Origin: CAWKPF01 sp963851415 | GTDB taxonomy: Bacteria; Acidobacteriota; Thermoanaerobaculia; Multivoradales; Multivoraceae | NCBI GenBank assembly: GCA_963851415.1 | Contig: CAWKPF010000002.1 | Coordinates: 4,154,001 to 4,218,000, forward strand | Direction of reading: 5' to 3' | Length of the DNA: 64,000 nt | In this document: positions 18,136-27,715 of the stretch, one piece after another | How the letters are laid out: the number at the start of each line of letters is the position of its first letter | Position numbering within the stretch: the stretch's first letter is position 1 | Notes under the pieces: generated by a model | The model's database searches: none | Seen by the model: only the letters and a program-made list of their open reading frames with translations | What the model was told of the DNA's origin: nothing | Program-made: the position numbers and the translations under genes

Positions 18136-18732
18136 TCAACCCCCCAGACCGGCGAAGCCCATGAAGGCCAGAGAGAGGATTCCGGCGACGATCAGAGTGA
18201 TGGCGGTGCCCCGCGCTGCGCTCGGTAGTTCGACCAGCTCGAGCTCTTCCCGAATGCCCGCAAGGAGAACCAGGGCCAGGGTGAAGCCGATACCGGCGCC
18301 GAGGGCGTAGACGATGGCCTGGAGGAAGCCATAACCGCGGTTGGTCTGGAACAGCGCCAGTCCGAGAATCGCGCAGTTGGTCGTGATCAGCGGAAGGAAG
18401 ATGCCGAGCGTACGAAACAGGGCGGGAGACATCTTCTTGATGAACATCTCGACCAGTTGCACGGTCGAGGCGATGACGACGATGAAGGAGATCAGGCGCA
18501 GGAAGGGAGCGTCGAGACTGACCAGAAGCGCATTGATCCCGTAGGCGCACACCGAGCTCACCATCATCACGAAGATCACTGCGCCGCCCATTCGCGTAGC
18601 GGTAGCGACCTTGGCGGACACGCCGAGGAAGGGGCAGATACCGAGAAAATACGCCAGCACGAAGTTGTTGATCAGACAGGCGCCGATGAAGATCGTCCAG
18701 AGCGGTTCGCCGTTGGCGACTTCAGCGGTCAT
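18136..18732 (-). CDS. rnfA: Rnf electron transport complex subunit RnfA
   Basis: 198 residues, six predicted transmembrane helices. RnfA and RnfE are paralogous membrane subunits that together hold an iron-sulfur centre in the membrane core; the conserved cysteines occur here in 'LGICPFLGVS' and 'ITTNCAILG'. The start ATG at 18732 overlaps the rnfE stop as ATGA, indicating translational coupling. The C-terminus 'LAFMGFAGL' is typical of RnfA. The complex couples ferredoxin:NAD+ electron transfer to Na+ or H+ movement. Confidence 0.93.
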   Translation of the reverse strand: MTAEVANGEPLWTIFIGACLINNFVLAYFLGICPFLGVSAKVATATRMGGAVIFVMMVSSVCAYGINALLVSLDAPFLRLISFIVVIASTVQLVEMFIKKMSPALFRTLGIFLPLITTNCAILGLALFQTNRGYGFLQAIVYALGAGIGFTLALVLLAGIREELELVELPSAARGTAITLIVAGILSLAFMGFAGLGG

Positions 18733-19403
18733 GCGGCCACCTCCATGCTGCCCTCGCCCGACTCTCTCCTGCGCCGGTCCTTGAGCCAGTTGATCAGCAG
18801 CAGCCAGCCAGCCAGAGTGAAGAATCCGCCGCTCGGAAGGATCATCACGACCCAGTCCTGGAATCCCTCGTGGAAGAGCTCGATACCGAAGAAGGACCCC
18901 GAGCCGAGAATCTCGCGGACGCCACCGAGGCAGAGCAGCGCGAGGGTGAAGCCGATTCCCATTCCTGCGCCGTCGAGGAAGGCGCGCGGCACCGTGTTCT
19001 TGGAGGCAAAGGCTTCGGCGCGACCGAGGATCAGGCAGTTGACCACGATCAGGGAGATGAAGGCGCCGAGTGCCTTGTGCAGATCGAGGCTGATCGCCTG
19101 GATCAGGTAGTCGACCACGGTGACGAAGGTGGCGATGATCAGGATGTAGGTGGCGATGCGAACCTGCTTGGGTACGAAGCGGCGCAGTGAGGACACCAGG
19201 GTGTTCGACATCACCAGGACGAACGTGGTCGCCAGTCCCATGGCCAAGGCGTTGAGAGCGGTGTTGCTCACGGCCAGCACGGGACACATCCCGAGGACCT
19301 GGACGAAGACCGGGTTCTCTCTCCACAGTCCCTTGACGAACTCGTCGGTTCCGCTCGGGACTTCGTCCGCGGGGAAGGGGGTATTGCTCATTTCAGGGCT
19401 CAT
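18729..19403 (-). CDS. rnfE: Rnf electron transport complex subunit RnfE
   Basis: 224 residues, multi-pass membrane protein, paralogue of RnfA. Conserved cysteines lie in 'LGMCPVLAVS' and 'IVVNCLILGRAEA', the latter a signature of RnfE/NqrD. The start at 19403 is chosen because it overlaps the rnfG stop as ATGA; a second ATG twelve bases in is possible. The C-terminal extension is basic ('KDRRRRESGEG') and cytoplasmic. Overlaps the start of rnfA by 4 bases. Confidence 0.92.
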   Translation of the reverse strand: MSPEMSNTPFPADEVPSGTDEFVKGLWRENPVFVQVLGMCPVLAVSNTALNALAMGLATTFVLVMSNTLVSSLRRFVPKQVRIATYILIIATFVTVVDYLIQAISLDLHKALGAFISLIVVNCLILGRAEAFASKNTVPRAFLDGAGMGIGFTLALLCLGGVREILGSGSFFGIELFHEGFQDWVVMILPSGGFFTLAGWLLLINWLKDRRRRESGEGSMEVAA

Positions 19404-20107
19404 GTCGCTGGGAGTTTCCGAAAATCGTCGGTGCTGCGCTCGACCAGCGGCAGCCAGAACGCCGTGCTCGATCGCAGGAGATCGCCGATCGCCTTGGAAG
19501 AGATGGTGGCTCCCGTGATGCCGTCGATCTGCCAGGGATCGGTCTTCTCGCCGTGCTTGGTCACTTCGATGGGATGAACCGGGGTACTGCCCTGGGGGTC
19601 GAGGGTCACATCCAGCGCCGAGAAGTTCTGGCGGAATCCAGGGTCGGTCTCGATCTTGTCGCCCAGACCGGGTGTTTCCTTGCTCTCGAGCACCTGGAGA
19701 CCGACGATCGCCTTTTGGGCCAAGGAATAGCCATAGAGGACTCGGATCGTGTCCTGGTAGCCCATGCCCGAGGCTTCGATCGCCAGGCCGACGAGACTGC
19801 CGGTGTCGTCGTAGCCGGCATGGACCACGGTTCCCCCGGCCCCTTCGCCCCCCTTGGCTCCTTCGGTCACGGGCTCGAACCTCTCCTCGGCAGTGAGAAC
19901 GAAGCTCTGACTCGTGGCGGCTCCCTCGAGCACCGTGAAAATGGCCTCCTGCAGGGCCTCGGCGCGCTTCTGGGCGATGATCGGTGCGGTCAGCTGGAAC
20001 ACGGTGACGATCACGGTGCCGCAGAGGATGCCGATGCCGACCATGGCGCGGTACATCTGCCAGACCGAGGCCTTGGGTGGCTGAAGGGCGACCAGTGGCT
20101 CGCTCAT
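19400..20107 (-). CDS. rnfG: Rnf electron transport complex subunit RnfG (covalent FMN)
   Basis: 235 residues. One N-terminal transmembrane helix (about 22-44) anchors a periplasmic FMN-binding domain. The flavinylation motif is 'DGITGATISS' with Thr201 as the predicted attachment residue, to which ApbE would link FMN. 'ESKETPGLGDKI' is the second conserved block of the family. The start overlaps the rnfD stop as ATGA and the end overlaps rnfE the same way. No apbE gene lies in this window. Confidence 0.92.
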   Translation of the reverse strand: MSEPLVALQPPKASVWQMYRAMVGIGILCGTVIVTVFQLTAPIIAQKRAEALQEAIFTVLEGAATSQSFVLTAEERFEPVTEGAKGGEGAGGTVVHAGYDDTGSLVGLAIEASGMGYQDTIRVLYGYSLAQKAIVGLQVLESKETPGLGDKIETDPGFRQNFSALDVTLDPQGSTPVHPIEVTKHGEKTDPWQIDGITGATISSKAIGDLLRSSTAFWLPLVERSTDDFRKLPAT

Positions 20108-21150
20108 GAGGCCCCTCCCGGCATTCGCGGACTCTGGGTTCCGTAGACTCTGGGCTGAATGATCCGGTCGATGTGTGGAGACACCGCATTGGCGAGCAGG
20201 ATGGCGTACATGACGCCTTCGGGCATGCCTCCCCAGAGCCGGATCACCACCACCAGGGTGCCGATCAGACCGCCGTAGATGTAGAGGCCGAGCGGGGTCA
20301 TCGGCGAGGCCACCATGTCGGTGGCCATGAACATCGCGCCGAGCATCAGGCCCCCCGAGAAGAGCATGAACGGTACGCTGGGGTAGCGGCTGGGGTCGAC
20401 CAGATGGAAGATCCCCGAGAGCAGCGCGACCGTGCCGAGCACCGAGGCCGGGATGCGCCAGTTCATCATGTTGCGGGCGATGAGGTAGAGGCCGCCGAGG
20501 ACGATCAGGACCGCGCTCGTCTCGCCCGCCGAGCCGTCGATGAATCCCATCGCCAGCTCCCTGGTCTCGGTGGCCGCTCGATCGAACTTCCATGCCGAGA
20601 GCGGAGTGGCGCCGCTGATCGCGTCGTAGATTGGCTGGGTGAGTGGAAGCGTGAGGGTGGAGGAGGGGAGCTCGGTAAAGCGTCCGGCCAGGAAGGCGGG
20701 GCTCCAACTGGTCAACGCCACCGGGAACGCAGCCTGCAGGAAAGCCCGCCCCACCAGGGCGATGTTGAAGGCATTGGCACCGAGGCCGCCGAACAGGTAC
20801 TTGCCCACCGCCACTCCGAACACCCCGCCGACCACCACCATCCAGAGGGGAAGCCCCGGCGGCAGGGTCAGTCCGAAGAGCAGGCCCGTGATCACCACCG
20901 ACCAGTCGCCGATCGTGCTGGCCGAGCCCGAGCTCCGGCTGAACAGATGCTCGGTGACCACGCAGGTACCGACCGCGGTGAGGAGAAGCAGGAGGCCGGC
21001 GAGCCCGAAGGCGTACACCGCGAAGGCCGAGGTCGGGAGCAGCGCCCACACGACGTTGCGCATGATCACTTCGACACTGGACCCGCTCGCGATGTGGGGC
21101 GACGTGTGAATCTCGAGCGTGCGGGGCTGGGTGGAGCGAGGGGGCGTCAC
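20104..21150 (-). CDS. rnfD: Rnf electron transport complex subunit RnfD (covalent FMN)
   Basis: 348 residues from a GTG at 21150 whose G is shared with the TAG stop of rnfC. This start gives the family N-terminus: a short segment with 'SPHIASGSSVEVIM' before the first helix. About ten transmembrane helices follow. The FMN attachment motif is 'DAISGATPLSAWK' with Thr182 as the predicted flavinylated residue; 'GGLGANAFNIALVGRAF' is another RnfD/NqrB signature. It carries electrons and is central to ion transport. A later ATG used by automatic calling would lose the SPH segment. Confidence 0.93.
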   Translation of the reverse strand: MTPPRSTQPRTLEIHTSPHIASGSSVEVIMRNVVWALLPTSAFAVYAFGLAGLLLLLTAVGTCVVTEHLFSRSSGSASTIGDWSVVITGLLFGLTLPPGLPLWMVVVGGVFGVAVGKYLFGGLGANAFNIALVGRAFLQAAFPVALTSWSPAFLAGRFTELPSSTLTLPLTQPIYDAISGATPLSAWKFDRAATETRELAMGFIDGSAGETSAVLIVLGGLYLIARNMMNWRIPASVLGTVALLSGIFHLVDPSRYPSVPFMLFSGGLMLGAMFMATDMVASPMTPLGLYIYGGLIGTLVVVIRLWGGMPEGVMYAILLANAVSPHIDRIIQPRVYGTQSPRMPGGAS

Positions 21151-22487
21151 TATGCTGCTCCCTTCTTGCGCACGTCGGCCTTGGCGATGCGGAATCGCTG
21201 GACCAGCGGAATGTGCGCCGGGCACACGAAGGAGCAGGCGCCGCACTCGAAGCAATCCATGAGATGGAGCTCGTCGGCCATGCGCTGGTACTCGCCGGTC
21301 CTGGCCATCAGACCCAGTGTCGAGGGGTTGAGCAACATCGGGCAGGCGTCGACGCAGCGAGCGCACTTGATGCACGGATACTCGCGCTCGGTGCGTTGGC
21401 GACCGGTCTCCTCGGTGGTGAAGGCGACCACGCCCGAGGTGCCCTTGACCACCGGAATGTCGAGGCTCGAGGCAGACGGCCCCATCATCGGTCCGCCCAT
21501 GAAGACGCGTGAGGTGTTCTCGGCCAGACCGACGTGATCGAGCAGGAAGCGCAGCGGAGTGCCGATCGGAATGCGGTAGTTGCCCTTGTGCTCGACCGCG
21601 GGTCCCGTGATCGTGATCACCCTCTCCTGGATCCCGCGCCCGTGGGGGAGGAGCCGGCCGATCTCGGCAGTCGTGGCGACGTTGACGCAGATCGCTCCGG
21701 TTTCGATCGGCAGTGCACCCGAGGGCACCTCGACCCCGAGCAAGGCGGTGATGAGCATCTTCTCCGCGCCCTGCGGGTACTTGACCGGCAGCACCTCCAC
21801 CGATACCCGGAGATCGGTCGGCGACTGGGCTCGCAGGTGGTCGGCGGCGTCCGGCTTGTTCGACTCGATGCCGATGATCGCCCGCTGCGCGCCGGTCACC
21901 CTCAGCAGATAGCGGATCCCCATGAAGATGTCGTCGCTCTGCTCGAGCATCACGCGGTGGTCCGTGGTGAGGTAGGGCTCGCACTCCACGCCGTTGACGA
22001 TGAGCGTTTCGACGGTCTTTCCCTCGGGAATCTTGAGCTTGACGTGGGTGGGAAACGCGGCGCCACCCAGGCCGACGATGCCGGCGTCCTGAATCGCTTC
22101 GATGATCTCTTCCCTGGGTGCGTCGAGCCCGCAGGGGCGCCCCTCGGCGACTTCCTGGGTGGACCCCGGGAAGGGTGAGAGGTAGATGCCGGGCACCATG
22201 CGTCCGCTGATGCTCGGCACCAGTCCGATGCGCTCGATCACCCCCGACGCCGGGGCATGCATCGACACGGATACGAAGCCGTCGGCCTTGGCTATGCGCT
22301 GGCCGCGCACCACTTCCTGCCCCTCGCGCACCACGGCGACCGAGGGCTTGCCGAGGTGCTGCACGAGGGGGATGACCAGGGCCGGCGCGAAGGGGAACTG
22401 CCGGATGGGCATTCCGGCGGTCGCCTCCTTCGTTTCGGGCGGGTGGATCCCGTGCTCGAAGCTCTTTCTGCGAAACAACTGGATCAT
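21150..22487 (-). CDS. rnfC: Rnf electron transport complex subunit RnfC
   Basis: 445 residues, cytoplasmic peripheral subunit that exchanges electrons with NAD(H). 'GIVGLGGAAFPTHVK' is the dinucleotide/FMN-binding loop shared with NuoF. Near the C-terminus are two [4Fe-4S] motifs, 'CIKCARCVDACP' and 'CFECGACSFVCP'. The N-terminal 'FEHGIHPPETKEAT' is diagnostic of RnfC. Length matches short RnfC forms without the long Ala/Lys repeat tail seen in Enterobacteria. It lies 150 bases downstream of the nifJ stop, the largest gap inside the operon, and no clear Shine-Dalgarno is seen. Confidence 0.94.
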   Translation of the reverse strand: MIQLFRRKSFEHGIHPPETKEATAGMPIRQFPFAPALVIPLVQHLGKPSVAVVREGQEVVRGQRIAKADGFVSVSMHAPASGVIERIGLVPSISGRMVPGIYLSPFPGSTQEVAEGRPCGLDAPREEIIEAIQDAGIVGLGGAAFPTHVKLKIPEGKTVETLIVNGVECEPYLTTDHRVMLEQSDDIFMGIRYLLRVTGAQRAIIGIESNKPDAADHLRAQSPTDLRVSVEVLPVKYPQGAEKMLITALLGVEVPSGALPIETGAICVNVATTAEIGRLLPHGRGIQERVITITGPAVEHKGNYRIPIGTPLRFLLDHVGLAENTSRVFMGGPMMGPSASSLDIPVVKGTSGVVAFTTEETGRQRTEREYPCIKCARCVDACPMLLNPSTLGLMARTGEYQRMADELHLMDCFECGACSFVCPAHIPLVQRFRIAKADVRKKGAA

Positions 22488-22637
22488 GTCGGTGTCACGT
22501 AGAGGCGAATCCCCTTCAGGGGTTGCTGGGTCGGTTGCGGGGTCGGTGTTCTCGTGCCATTCGGTTCCGGTCCGGGTGCCTCCGAGCGCCGTCGCCTCGG
22601 GCGCCAGGCGGGAAGGCGCACGGGCGTCACGCTCGCG

Positions 22638-25600
22638 TTAGTTGTACTTGGAGCCGCGCTTGATCCACTTGTCGATGTTCTTGTCGCTGCGGTCCCGGGG
22701 AAGGCCGGGATGGATCACCTGAGCGGTGCACTTCTCGGCCGCCTTGACCAGGTCCTGATAGGTGCCGGCATTGGCGTCCTTGATGTAGGCCTTGCGCTTC
22801 TCGTTGTAGGCGAAGACCTTCGAGTTCAGGTTGACGCACTCGTCACACGAAGTGCATTGGTCGGTGTCGATCCAGGGTGCCATGTATTCGCCGCCCTCGC
22901 CGGTACTCGGGGCCGGTGCAGCGACGGGCGTCGACACGTCGCCGTCCCCGGCCGCAGCAGGCGGCGCTTCCGGCGCGGCGCCGGCGCCGGTGAGGGCGCC
23001 GAGATCGAGGCCACCCAGATCGAGCGCTCCCTGTCCGCTGCCCGTGGCGATGCGCATCAAGTTCCCGGCGATCTGGCTCACCACATCCTGACGCACCTTG
23101 CGCTCGAGCTCCTGGGGCGCCTCGCTTGCCCGGTCGGTGCCAGCCAGGGCGCGGAGCATCTGCCAGAAATCGCGTCGATCCTCGCTCGAAGACACCATGG
23201 CCTCGTCGACCAGCAGTCGACCGAGCTGCTGCTCCTTGTCCACCACCCAGATGAAGGGGAAGAGCCCCTCCCGATCGTCGTCCTCGAGCTCGAGGAACTC
23301 GTGCAGCGGCACCATGTTCTCGTTCCAGGTGTCGGGTGGTGCCTTGCGGAAATGCTTGCGGAAGCGCACCTCGGTGATCGCGAAGTCGGCGAAGGTCATC
23401 GGCAGATCCATGCTGCGGGTCACCCCGCCTTCGCGGTAGCTCACCTTGTAGGTGGGCCAGTCCTGATCGGGATCGGGATTGCCCGAGAGATCGAAGCACT
23501 CCTCGGGCAGCGTTCCCTCGTCGGGGTCATAGCGAAACAGCGGGTACGCCCGCGACTCGACGGCCAGCTTGGCCTGGTGCTCGCTCATGTCGTCGCCGAT
23601 GCCGTGCTCGGGCTGGCACGAGGTGTAGAGATTGAAGAGTGCCGGGCGACGAGCCTTGAGCCCCTTGATGAAGCCCTCGATCATGTGGTTGGCATGCGCG
23701 ATCGTGCTCTGCATCACGTAGGTGGTGCGGTGCGCCATACCGATCAGTCCGATCTCCTTGCGAATCTCTTCCTTGCCGCGGTGGGCATCGCCGAACTGGG
23801 CCATGTCGGAGATCTGTCCGAAGAACCCCGAGGTACACGCCTGGCCGCCGGTGTTGGAGTAGACCTGTGTATCGACGACCAGCACCTTGATCGGCTTGCC
23901 CGACATCAGGGCGCGCGAGAGGTTCTGGAAGCCGATGTCGTACATGGCGCCGTCTCCCCCGGTCGCGACGACGGGGGGACACAGCTCCCACTCTTCGTCG
24001 CTGAACTGGCGCCAGTCGAAGTGGGTCATGAACCGATCGTGCTCGTGCGGGTTGTACTTGCCGGCCAACTCGAGCTCGGCGAGTCGCACCGTCTTGAACC
24101 CGTCGGCCATCTTGGCCATATGGCCTTCGAAGAGGCCCAATGCCATCGAGGGGCTGTCCTGGAAGAGGTGGTTGGTCCAGGGGAAGGGGTAGGGATTGAA
24201 CGGATAGGTGCTGCCCCACACGGAAGTGCAGCCGGTGGCGTTCACCATGCCCATCGAAGTGCGCCCTCGGCCGGTGACGCCTTCGGTGTAGCGCCAGCGC
24301 AGTTCCTTGAGGCGCGCAATCAGCTGGGTCACCCGCCGCAGCCACTCCTGGTCGATCGGCTCGCCGCCGGTGACACTCTCCATCCGCTCGGCGATGCCGG
24401 CCAGCGTGACGTCGCGATCGCCGATGTCCCTGACGATCTCGGCCATCATCTCGGCGTTGCCGACGTCGATCTCTTCCACCAACTTCAGCTGGACGTGCTT
24501 TTCGAGCTTCTCGATCAACTCGCTCAGGTGAGCGACGTGCTTCTCGACCCGGGGTCGCATCAGTGCTTCCACAGTCGCGGTGAAGAGGTGGATCACCGTC
24601 TTCTCGGAGCAGCCGAGGCAGGCACCGTCGCCGCTGGTCAGCACCTGGTAGTTGGTCTTGTCGAGCAGAATCGTCTCCAGGGCGCCGATTCCCTCCTCGA
24701 TATCGTCGACCCGGATGTACTTCTGCGGTGTGTTCGGCAGGTCGAGCCACAGATCCCACTGGCTCCTCAGTCGCTCGACGCTCTCGTCGGTCTGGGTCGT
24801 GTGGCGGAGCGCGTCGTCATTACAGACCGCGACGCACTCCATGCAACCCTTGCAGGTGTACGGGTTGACCGTGATGCTGAGTAGTCCGCCCTCGCCGGCC
24901 TGTTTCTGTTCCGGCACGCCGTAGTAGGGGCGCGACAGCGCGAACTGGAAGCCACCGAGCTCCTCGCGGAAGAGCTCGAACTCACGCGTCAGCTCGCTCT
25001 TGTCCGCTTCAGCGTTCTCGATCGTCGTCGCGATGGCGCCGTCGAGGATCTCCGCCACGGAGTCGGTGTCGGCAGCCTCGTTGAAACGGGTGCGCAGCTC
25101 GCGCTCCATCACCCTCACGGCGCGGGGGAGATGCTCGACCTCGTGGCCGTGCTTCTTGAGACGCTTCACCACGGTATCGAGTACCTGGCCCACTTCGGTG
25201 ACCAGACCCGGAATCGCGGTGTCGGGGCAAACGGTGTAGCAGTCGCCACAGGCGGTGCAGTTCTCCGGGATCCACTCGGGGTGCTCGAAGCGGATTCCCG
25301 TCATGTCGCGAAACAGCGCCGAGACTGCGGGCATGGTGCCGAGTCCGATGAAGGGATCGGTGATGTTGTCGCTGCCCATGCCTCGGGCGTAGAAGTTCCC
25401 GGTCTGTTCCCAGAAGCGGTGGGTGTCGCTGAGCGGCGATCGGCTCTGGGGAAGGGTCTTCATCATGGTCGGCAGGCTCGGCTCCGCTCTGGACGGCTTG
25501 CCGTTGCTGGCCGCAACGTCGGTCACTGCGCCGTGCGGCACTTCCTTCAGCTCGGTGAAGCCGCGCTTCACGACGCGCATGTTGTCGTCGACGACGCGAG

Positions 25601-27683
25601 CCCCCTTGGATCCGAACTTCTTCTCCAGCTGGGATCGGATCGCGTCGAGCAGGGTCTTGTCGTCCAGGCCGGCGCGTTGCATCACGTCGGAAGCGCGGAA
25701 GAATGCCCCCTGGAAGGCGATCCCCTGCATGCGTAGCTGGAGGTCCGAGTCGCTCGCTTCGTCACGTGCGATGGCGAAGGCATCGAGATAGAACAGCCGG
25801 ATCTTCTTGTCGACGATGACCCGGCGAAAGGGGGCCGGAATCGAGGCCCAGACTTGTTCGGCGTTGGGCTTGTCGGACTGGATCACGAAGACGCCGCCTT
25901 CCTTGAGCCCAGCCAGGGCGCTGGTGTGGTGGAAGACGTTGGGATCGGGGGAGAGCACCACGTCGACGTAGAAGTACTCGCAATTGACCCGGATCGGTTC
26001 GGGGGCAGCCGACAGGTAGTAGGTGGTCGGCTGGCCCTTCTTCTCCGAGCCGTACTTGGGGTTGGCCTTGATGTGGTAGCCGAGCAGGTCGAACAGGGTC
26101 ATCGCCAGGTTCTTGCCGGTGGTGATGGCCCCCCACCCACCCACCGAGTGGAAACGCACCGTGATGGCCCCCTCGGGCATCAGGTTGGGGTTCTCGCTTC
26201 CCCGTACCGCCAGCTCCTTGACGTTCGGATAACCCTCGGCGATCGCCTCCTGGTGCAGGGCCTGTTTGGGGGTGTGAGGCTGATCTCGGAGGAAGTCGAT
26301 CGACAGGTAGAACTGTTTCTTCCTGGCCCCCTCGGGCAGCATGTTCTCGATGGCGCCGACGAGACCCTCGGGCTGCAGGTCACGGCTGCCCATACCGAAG
26401 GATCCCGAGTAGAGAGGCGGGGCGTCCGAGGCGCTACGGTAGGTGGCGAGCTCGGGGAACGGGAGGGGGTCGCCCTTCGCGGTCCGGCCGTTCTCGACGC
26501 ACTTGTTGAGCGTGGCCCGGATCTCGCGCATCAGAGGTTGATCGACCGCCAGGGGTTGGTCGAGGCGCTCGAGCACAGCCACCCCCTTGCGCCCCTTGAG
26601 CATCTCGCCCAGCAGATCGGCAGGGAAGGGTCGGAACATGATCAGGTCGATCACACCGATCTTGAGCTTGCGAGTCTCGCGCAGATAGTCGGCGACGGCT
26701 TCGGCCGAGGGGATCAGGCTGCCCTGGCCCAGGATCAGATAGTCGGCGTCGTCGAGCCCAGAGCCCATGACTCGTTCATAGTGGCGAGCGGTGAGCCGGC
26801 CGAACTCCTGGAGCGCTCGGTCGGTGAGCTCCTGCACGTGGTCGAAGAAGAAGGGGCGCTGGGCGGCGACGCTCTGCATGTAGGCGTCCTGGTTCTGTAC
26901 CAGACCGGCCATCACGGGGTTGTCGACGTCCCAGAGCTCCGGGATTCGGCGGCGCAGGTCGCCGTAGATGATCCGTTGCGCAGGGGTGGGGGTCTCGATC
27001 ATGTCGTCCGGGCGCCCCAGGAACTCTTCGATCAACGCGCGCTCGGGGACCAGCATCGACTCGATGAGGTGGGTCGTCAGAAACCCGTCCTGGGCCACGA
27101 CGCCCGGCGTCAGAGCCAGCTCGGCGATTCGATGGGCGACGATGTTCAGATCGGCCACGGTCTGCGCATCCTTGGCGAAGAGCTGGAACATTCCCGTGTC
27201 GTCGATGCAGTGGTAGTCGTCGTGTCCGGCGTGAACGTTCAACGTTGCCTTGGTCATCGCTCGAGCGCCGATGTTGAGCACGTAGGTCAGACGCTTGCCG
27301 ACCGCCGCGTACAGCGATTCGTGCATGTAGGCGATGCCCTGGCCGGAAGAGAAGTTCGATGCGCGCAGGCCGGTCATCGAGAGGCCAGCCGTCACCGCAG
27401 CTGCGGCATGCTCGCCCTCGGGCTCGATGAAGATCAGGGGTCGGCCGGAAATGTTGACGTGGCCGCGGGCCGCGTTCTCGGCCCAGTACTCGCCCATCTG
27501 GGTGGAAGGGGTGATCGGATAGGCGCCGGCGGCGTCCGTGGACTCCCGCTCGCACATGATGACGGCAGTATTGCCGTCCATGGCGGCGCGCACACCGGGG
27601 TACTTGGGCTGCTCGTCCCCCTTGCGTGTCCCGGTGAGACCCTTCTTCTTGCTGCGTGCCCTGGTGGCGAGCGGGTTCCTCAT
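22638..27683 (-). CDS. nifJ: Pyruvate:ferredoxin oxidoreductase, single chain with extra C-terminal ferredoxin-like domain
   Basis: 1681 residues, longer than the usual ~1170-1200. It oxidises pyruvate and CoA to acetyl-CoA, CO2 and reduced ferredoxin. Order: N-terminal domain with 'GAYPITPSTQMGEYW' (from 53); gamma domain around 'GGWGAITTGKNLA'; two-cluster ferredoxin domain with CTACGDCYTVC at 809-819 and CKGCMECVAVC at 944-954; TPP domain with 'GDGACLGCSEK' (near 1019) and 'GDGAMYDIGFQN'. After an Ala/Pro-rich linker, residues 1605-1681 form another [4Fe-4S] region with Cys1610, 1613, 1616 and a later Cys in 'EKCTAQVIHPG'. The start at 27683 is preferred because 'YPGVRAAMDGNTA' follows after a short basic stretch. 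It sits 32 bases after rnfB, inside the rnf operon. Confidence 0.93.
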   Translation of the reverse strand: MRNPLATRARSKKKGLTGTRKGDEQPKYPGVRAAMDGNTAVIMCERESTDAAGAYPITPSTQMGEYWAENAARGHVNISGRPLIFIEPEGEHAAAAVTAGLSMTGLRASNFSSGQGIAYMHESLYAAVGKRLTYVLNIGARAMTKATLNVHAGHDDYHCIDDTGMFQLFAKDAQTVADLNIVAHRIAELALTPGVVAQDGFLTTHLIESMLVPERALIEEFLGRPDDMIETPTPAQRIIYGDLRRRIPELWDVDNPVMAGLVQNQDAYMQSVAAQRPFFFDHVQELTDRALQEFGRLTARHYERVMGSGLDDADYLILGQGSLIPSAEAVADYLRETRKLKIGVIDLIMFRPFPADLLGEMLKGRKGVAVLERLDQPLAVDQPLMREIRATLNKCVENGRTAKGDPLPFPELATYRSASDAPPLYSGSFGMGSRDLQPEGLVGAIENMLPEGARKKQFYLSIDFLRDQPHTPKQALHQEAIAEGYPNVKELAVRGSENPNLMPEGAITVRFHSVGGWGAITTGKNLAMTLFDLLGYHIKANPKYGSEKKGQPTTYYLSAAPEPIRVNCEYFYVDVVLSPDPNVFHHTSALAGLKEGGVFVIQSDKPNAEQVWASIPAPFRRVIVDKKIRLFYLDAFAIARDEASDSDLQLRMQGIAFQGAFFRASDVMQRAGLDDKTLLDAIRSQLEKKFGSKGARVVDDNMRVVKRGFTELKEVPHGAVTDVAASNGKPSRAEPSLPTMMKTLPQSRSPLSDTHRFWEQTGNFYARGMGSDNITDPFIGLGTMPAVSALFRDMTGIRFEHPEWIPENCTACGDCYTVCPDTAIPGLVTEVGQVLDTVVKRLKKHGHEVEHLPRAVRVMERELRTRFNEAADTDSVAEILDGAIATTIENAEADKSELTREFELFREELGGFQFALSRPYYGVPEQKQAGEGGLLSITVNPYTCKGCMECVAVCNDDALRHTTQTDESVERLRSQWDLWLDLPNTPQKYIRVDDIEEGIGALETILLDKTNYQVLTSGDGACLGCSEKTVIHLFTATVEALMRPRVEKHVAHLSELIEKLEKHVQLKLVEEIDVGNAEMMAEIVRDIGDRDVTLAGIAERMESVTGGEPIDQEWLRRVTQLIARLKELRWRYTEGVTGRGRTSMGMVNATGCTSVWGSTYPFNPYPFPWTNHLFQDSPSMALGLFEGHMAKMADGFKTVRLAELELAGKYNPHEHDRFMTHFDWRQFSDEEWELCPPVVATGGDGAMYDIGFQNLSRALMSGKPIKVLVVDTQVYSNTGGQACTSGFFGQISDMAQFGDAHRGKEEIRKEIGLIGMAHRTTYVMQSTIAHANHMIEGFIKGLKARRPALFNLYTSCQPEHGIGDDMSEHQAKLAVESRAYPLFRYDPDEGTLPEECFDLSGNPDPDQDWPTYKVSYREGGVTRSMDLPMTFADFAITEVRFRKHFRKAPPDTWNENMVPLHEFLELEDDDREGLFPFIWVVDKEQQLGRLLVDEAMVSSSEDRRDFWQMLRALAGTDRASEAPQELERKVRQDVVSQIAGNLMRIATGSGQGALDLGGLDLGALTGAGAAPEAPPAAAGDGDVSTPVAAPAPSTGEGGEYMAPWIDTDQCTSCDECVNLNSKVFAYNEKRKAYIKDANAGTYQDLVKAAEKCTAQVIHPGLPRDRSDKNIDKWIKRGSKYN

Positions 27684-27715
27684 ATCAGTCTCATTTCTCT
27701 TCGAGGTGTTCTTCT

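Noticed and set aside
22511..22524. CCCC-TTCA-GGGG hairpin between nifJ and rnfC as a terminator
   Set aside because: Only four base pairs and no T-run; too weak to support.
22554..24884. Long plus-strand reading frame of 776 codons opposite nifJ
   Set aside because: It is a shadow of the high-GC third-codon pattern of nifJ; its protein has no domain pattern and the opposite strand is unmistakably PFOR.
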